The notes beneath the pieces are model-generated. The model ran no database searches. It had not been told where the DNA came from and saw only the letters and a program-made list of their open reading frames with translations. From contig DAOVTR010000081.1 of the NCBI GenBank assembly GCA_030633015.1, forward strand, positions 1 to 7,146: a stretch of 7,146 bases of DNA, read 5' to 3'. The position numbers and the translations under genes were made by a program. The DNA comes from Bdellovibrionales bacterium (GTDB taxonomy: Bacteria; Bdellovibrionota; Bacteriovoracia; Bacteriovoracales; Bacteriovoracaceae). How positions within the stretch are numbered: the stretch's first letter is position 1; each line of letters opens with the position of its first letter. Below are positions 4,503 to 7,146 of the stretch, in pieces.

Positions 4503-7146
4503 TTAAATTTCTAAATGTTGAAGATGTTTTGCAAAAGCAACTTCTTTAGCGTCAAAGGCCACTGTTGTAAGCTTTGACTCTATTTTTGCTTGAGTCAAAC
4601 GGTCTGATAAAGTCGTTCCAACTTTATCAGTAACAGTTTTTTGAAGTTTTTCAAATTTTAGATCATTTTTTTGAGCGAGCTGAGCTAAAATTGAATAAGC
4701 TTGTGGAAATTTAGGATCTATTAAACTGTCTAACAGACAGAGCTTTCCATCACTATTTAAAAAAGTTCCCTTAGATTCTAAAGTATCTGCAATTTTAAAT
4801 TGATGGTGTGCCTTAATTCCAACAGAAAAACGACTTAATGCAATTACTGGAGTTCCTTTTGGTAGTTTGCCATTAATGTACGCTCCAATTATTACTAGGC
4901 AGTCAGCTTTATTAAAATTAGAGTTTTTATGGCAAGGGCTTGCATTAATACTATTTAAAAATGCAATATTTGAAAGACCTTGAGTTTTTGCAAATGGTTT
5001 TAACTCATTCGAGTTGCGTTTAGAAACTTGATAGTAGAGAGTTCCGTTATACTTTTTAGCAAGTTCATCCGCAGCAACAATATCTTCATTTGTCATTGAT
5101 GGGGTAATTATAACTGCTACTTTTTTAGAGTTATTTAAAACTTCTATTGTACGCTCTATAGTAGTATTGGATTTTCTTGAGTCTTTGCTTTTAAGAAGTT
5201 GATATGAAAATCTTCCCTCTTTACAGATCATGGCACTGTTGACTGGATCAAGGTCTGTTGAAGATACTGCAACTATTTTATTTTCGACATTTGAAACCGT
5301 TAAAGCGCACCCTTTTCCACATGAAGTACAAGTGGTAACAATTTTTTTATCAGGCCAAGGTCCTTCATATTTTGAATGATTAATTGCAATTGCTCCAGTT
5401 GGGCAAAGATCAACGCACATTCCACAAGAATCACAATCTGTTTCAAAAAGAGGTCTATTAAAACTTGGAGCAATATAAGTTGCAAAACCTCTATCTACAA
5501 AAGAGAGAGCATGGATATCTCTTGCCTCACTACATACTCTTACGCAGCTTCCACAGTTGATGCATTTTTCTCCTTCAAATATAATAAACGGATGCCTTTT
5601 ATCTTTTTCAATTTTTTCTTTAAAACCAGGTATGTTTTTTTCACTAGAGTCGTACTCTGTTGCATAGTCACGCAATTTACAATCAAATCTAGCATTACAA
5701 CCACACTCAATACATCTAGCAGCTTCTGCAACTGATTGTACTTCAGTAAGGGCCAGACTTATTGGGGCGTATCCATCTCCGGCCAGTCTTTTTTCGGCAG
5801 GATGGACTACTTCAAATGCACGTTTCTTTTGTTCAAATCGTGGTGAAACACCTTTTGCTTTTAGTTCTGCAATTCTTCCTTTTGAGATTCTATACTCATC
5901 TCTAAATTCTAGCTTAGCTCCCGTTACATAAAGGTGCATTGCTTTTGCCGCAACTCTTCCTTCTCCTAGCGCTCTAACAACTGTTTCTGGTCCCCAAGCG
6001 CAATCACCTGCACTGAATACTCCATCTGTTGGAGTAGTCATGTTTTTAGTGTCATAAACAATTGTTTTCCATTTTGTTGTTTCAAGTTTTACTGGGTCAT
6101 TTTCAAGACAAGTAACATCCGGATCTTGTCCAATGGCCTTAATTATAAGATCAAACTGGATATCCTCTTCACTTCCCTCAACGGGAACGGGTCTTCTTCT
6201 TCCTGAATCGTCAGGTTCTCCAAGCTCCATTTTTATAACTTTAAGTGATTTTGCTTTTCCTGATTCATCTAAGTTTACTGCCGTTGGAGCAGTTAAAAAT
6301 TTAAAATGAACTCCCTCTTCTTCACATTCTTCTTGCTCATGTTGAAGTGCCGGCATCTCTTTTTGAGTACGTCTATATAAAAGGGAGACGTCAGCTCCAA
6401 GTCTTTTGGCTACTCTCGCGCAATCCATGGCCACGTCGCCACCGCCAATTACGGCCACTGTTTTTCCTGCATTAACTTCTTCTTTTAAAACAACTTTTCT
6501 AAGAAATTCAATGCCTCCAATAACTCCTTCAGCATCCTCATTATCAACCCACATGGGCTTGGATTTATGGGCTCCAATTGCAATTAGTACTGCGTCAGCT
6601 CCACCATCTTTTAAATCCTGTATTGTAAAATCGCTACCTAGTTTTTTATTAAAATGTACATTTACACCTAAATCAGTGATCGATTTAATTTCAGAGTCTA
6701 GCTTATCCCAAGGGAGTCTAAAACTTGGGATTCCATATCTAACCATTCCTCCTAACTGAGGAAGTGCTTCATAAAGATCTACTTGGTGGCCCTCTTGTCT
6801 TAAATAGTAGGCAGCAGCAAGTCCAGCAGGTCCACCTCCAACAATTGCCATTTTTTTACCAGTGTCTTCTTTAGTTTCTGGAAGAAATGGGCCATGAGAT
6901 AGATCATATTCTGCTGCAAAACGCTTTAGGGCTCTAATCGCAATAGGCTCATCAACTAATCCTCTCCTGCATTCATCTTCACAAGGGTTGGGACAAATTG
7001 TTCCGCAAACAATAGGTAGAGCAAGATGTTCTTTTATATGTCTAACGGCTGCTTCAAAATCTCCATTGGCAATATGAGCTACATATCCTTGAACGTCAGT
7101 TAGGGCAGGGCAATCTAGTTTACATGGTGCCAGGCAATCTCCAGTA
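4503..7146 (-). CDS. GltD-like FAD/NAD(P)H oxidoreductase fused to ferredoxin and NuoG-like Fe-S domains (5' end outside window)
   Basis: The frame stays open from the right edge, giving 880 visible residues; residue 1 here is codon 7145-7143. The ATG at 6851 is internal (residue 99), because conserved sequence precedes it. In order: a GltD/DPYD-type double 4Fe-4S domain (Cys 4, 8, 12, 47, 51, 55, 59); an FAD site (GGGPAG at 103-108); an NAD(P)H site (IGGGDVAMD at 233-241) and AGDCAW at 379-384. Then come a Cys group (478, 481, 483, 489), two ferredoxin CxxCxxCxxxC clusters (528-538 and 571-581) and a molybdopterin-oxidoreductase-type 4Fe-4S site (606, 609, 613, 641). The last 240 residues are a shortened, poorly conserved molybdopterin-enzyme-like tail containing SKGTFLNSDGKL. 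It probably moves electrons between NAD(P)H and a ferredoxin or partner subunit in the cytoplasm. It is not a complete glutamate synthase, since the large-subunit domains are not here. The partner and substrate are unknown; similarity to NuoG or formate-dehydrogenase-linked diaphorases is my best placement. Confidence 0.88.
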   Translation of the reverse strand, partial: TGDCLAPCKLDCPALTDVQGYVAHIANGDFEAAVRHIKEHLALPIVCGTICPNPCEDECRRGLVDEPIAIRALKRFAAEYDLSHGPFLPETKEDTGKKMAIVGGGPAGLAAAYYLRQEGHQVDLYEALPQLGGMVRYGIPSFRLPWDKLDSEIKSITDLGVNVHFNKKLGSDFTIQDLKDGGADAVLIAIGAHKSKPMWVDNEDAEGVIGGIEFLRKVVLKEEVNAGKTVAVIGGGDVAMDCARVAKRLGADVSLLYRRTQKEMPALQHEQEECEEEGVHFKFLTAPTAVNLDESGKAKSLKVIKMELGEPDDSGRRRPVPVEGSEEDIQFDLIIKAIGQDPDVTCLENDPVKLETTKWKTIVYDTKNMTTPTDGVFSAGDCAWGPETVVRALGEGRVAAKAMHLYVTGAKLEFRDEYRISKGRIAELKAKGVSPRFEQKKRAFEVVHPAEKRLAGDGYAPISLALTEVQSVAEAARCIECGCNARFDCKLRDYATEYDSSEKNIPGFKEKIEKDKRHPFIIFEGEKCINCGSCVRVCSEARDIHALSFVDRGFATYIAPSFNRPLFETDCDSCGMCVDLCPTGAIAINHSKYEGPWPDKKIVTTCTSCGKGCALTVSNVENKIVAVSSTDLDPVNSAMICKEGRFSYQLLKSKDSRKSNTTIERTIEVLNNSKKVAVIITPSMTNEDIVAADELAKKYNGTLYYQVSKRNSNELKPFAKTQGLSNIAFLNSINASPCHKNSNFNKADCLVIIGAYINGKLPKGTPVIALSRFSVGIKAHHQFKIADTLESKGTFLNSDGKLCLLDSLIDPKFPQAYSILAQLAQKNDLKFEKLQKTVTDKVGTTLSDRLTQAKIESKLTTVAFDAKEVAFAKHLQHLEI
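4604..4630. repeat. Perfect 10-bp inverted repeat with 7-base loop
   Basis: CTGATAAAGT at 4604-4613 and ACTTTATCAG at 4621-4630 are exact reverse complements around the loop CGTTCCA. The structure lies inside the 3' end of the Fe-S flavoprotein gene, about 100 bases before its stop. No T-run follows on either strand, so it is not a standard terminator. It may be chance or an mRNA hairpin. Confidence 0.55.

Noticed and set aside
4551..4578. GTCAAAG...CTTTGAC inverted repeat as a terminator
   Set aside because: It is a 7-bp AT-rich stem with a 14-base loop inside a coding region and no T-run; it is probably chance.
5300..5731. Two short minus-strand frames (5300-5485 and 5540-5731)
   Set aside because: They are shifted-frame shadows of the flavoprotein, whose own frame carries intact cysteine motifs throughout, so there is no frameshift.
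5376..5735. 119-codon plus-strand open frame with cysteines and aromatic runs
   Set aside because: It is antisense to the ferredoxin clusters of the flavoprotein; its unusual composition mirrors that gene's codons.
6406..6759. 117-codon plus-strand open frame
   Set aside because: It is antisense to the FAD/NAD(P)H-binding region of the flavoprotein, with no family resemblance.
6849..6851. ATG at 6851 as the start of the flavoprotein
   Set aside because: The frame is open upstream to the window edge and encodes the conserved Cys-rich GltD-type N-terminal domain, so this Met is internal.
4503..7146. Calling this gene gltD (glutamate synthase small subunit)
   Set aside because: The homology covers only the flavin module; the fused ferredoxin and NuoG-like domains and the absence of a large subunit in the window make glutamate synthase unlikely.

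Overview
The window is a compact, low-GC (roughly one third G+C by eye) stretch of bacterial chromosome. All supported genes lie on the minus strand and are packed with gaps of only 18, 12 and 3 bases, so it reads as one operon transcribed right to left. Both ends are open: the first gene enters from the right edge already in progress, and the last leaves by the left edge. No promoter, terminator, RNA gene, mobile element or CRISPR array is visible. The organism is probably a low-GC Gram-negative bacterium. A Bdellovibrionota/Bacteriovorax-like or related 'delta' lineage is a tentative guess, based on the receiver-PPDK_N protein, a TruD and the composite Fe-S oxidoreductase.

In transcription order: (1) 7146-4503, a large cytoplasmic Fe-S flavoprotein lacking its N-terminus. 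It joins a GltD-type FAD/NAD(P)H module to a bacterial ferredoxin pair and the Fe-S head of a NuoG/formate-dehydrogenase-like subunit, and ends in a shortened molybdopterin-oxidoreductase-like tail. (2) 4484-1539, a 981-residue protein with two receiver-like domains, the ATP-binding domain of PEP synthase/pyruvate phosphate dikinase, and a conserved C-terminal extension. It has no phosphohistidine swivel or PEP barrel. (3) 1526-171, a full-length hexameric-type glutamate dehydrogenase homologue in which both key catalytic residues are replaced (Lys125 to Met, Asp165 to Gly) and several cofactor and substrate motifs are rewritten. It is very likely a pseudoenzyme, although homology alone would name it NADP-glutamate dehydrogenase. 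(4) 167-1, the first 55 codons of truD, a tRNA pseudouridine-13 synthase, starting at GTG three bases after the previous stop.

The most interesting point is the intact but apparently dead GDH, co-transcribed with a redox protein and a signalling protein built on a metabolic-enzyme scaffold. One inference is that this is a metabolic or redox sensing unit in which the GDH-like protein acts as a ligand sensor or regulatory partner. The sequence supports the domain content and lost residues directly, but not that function.
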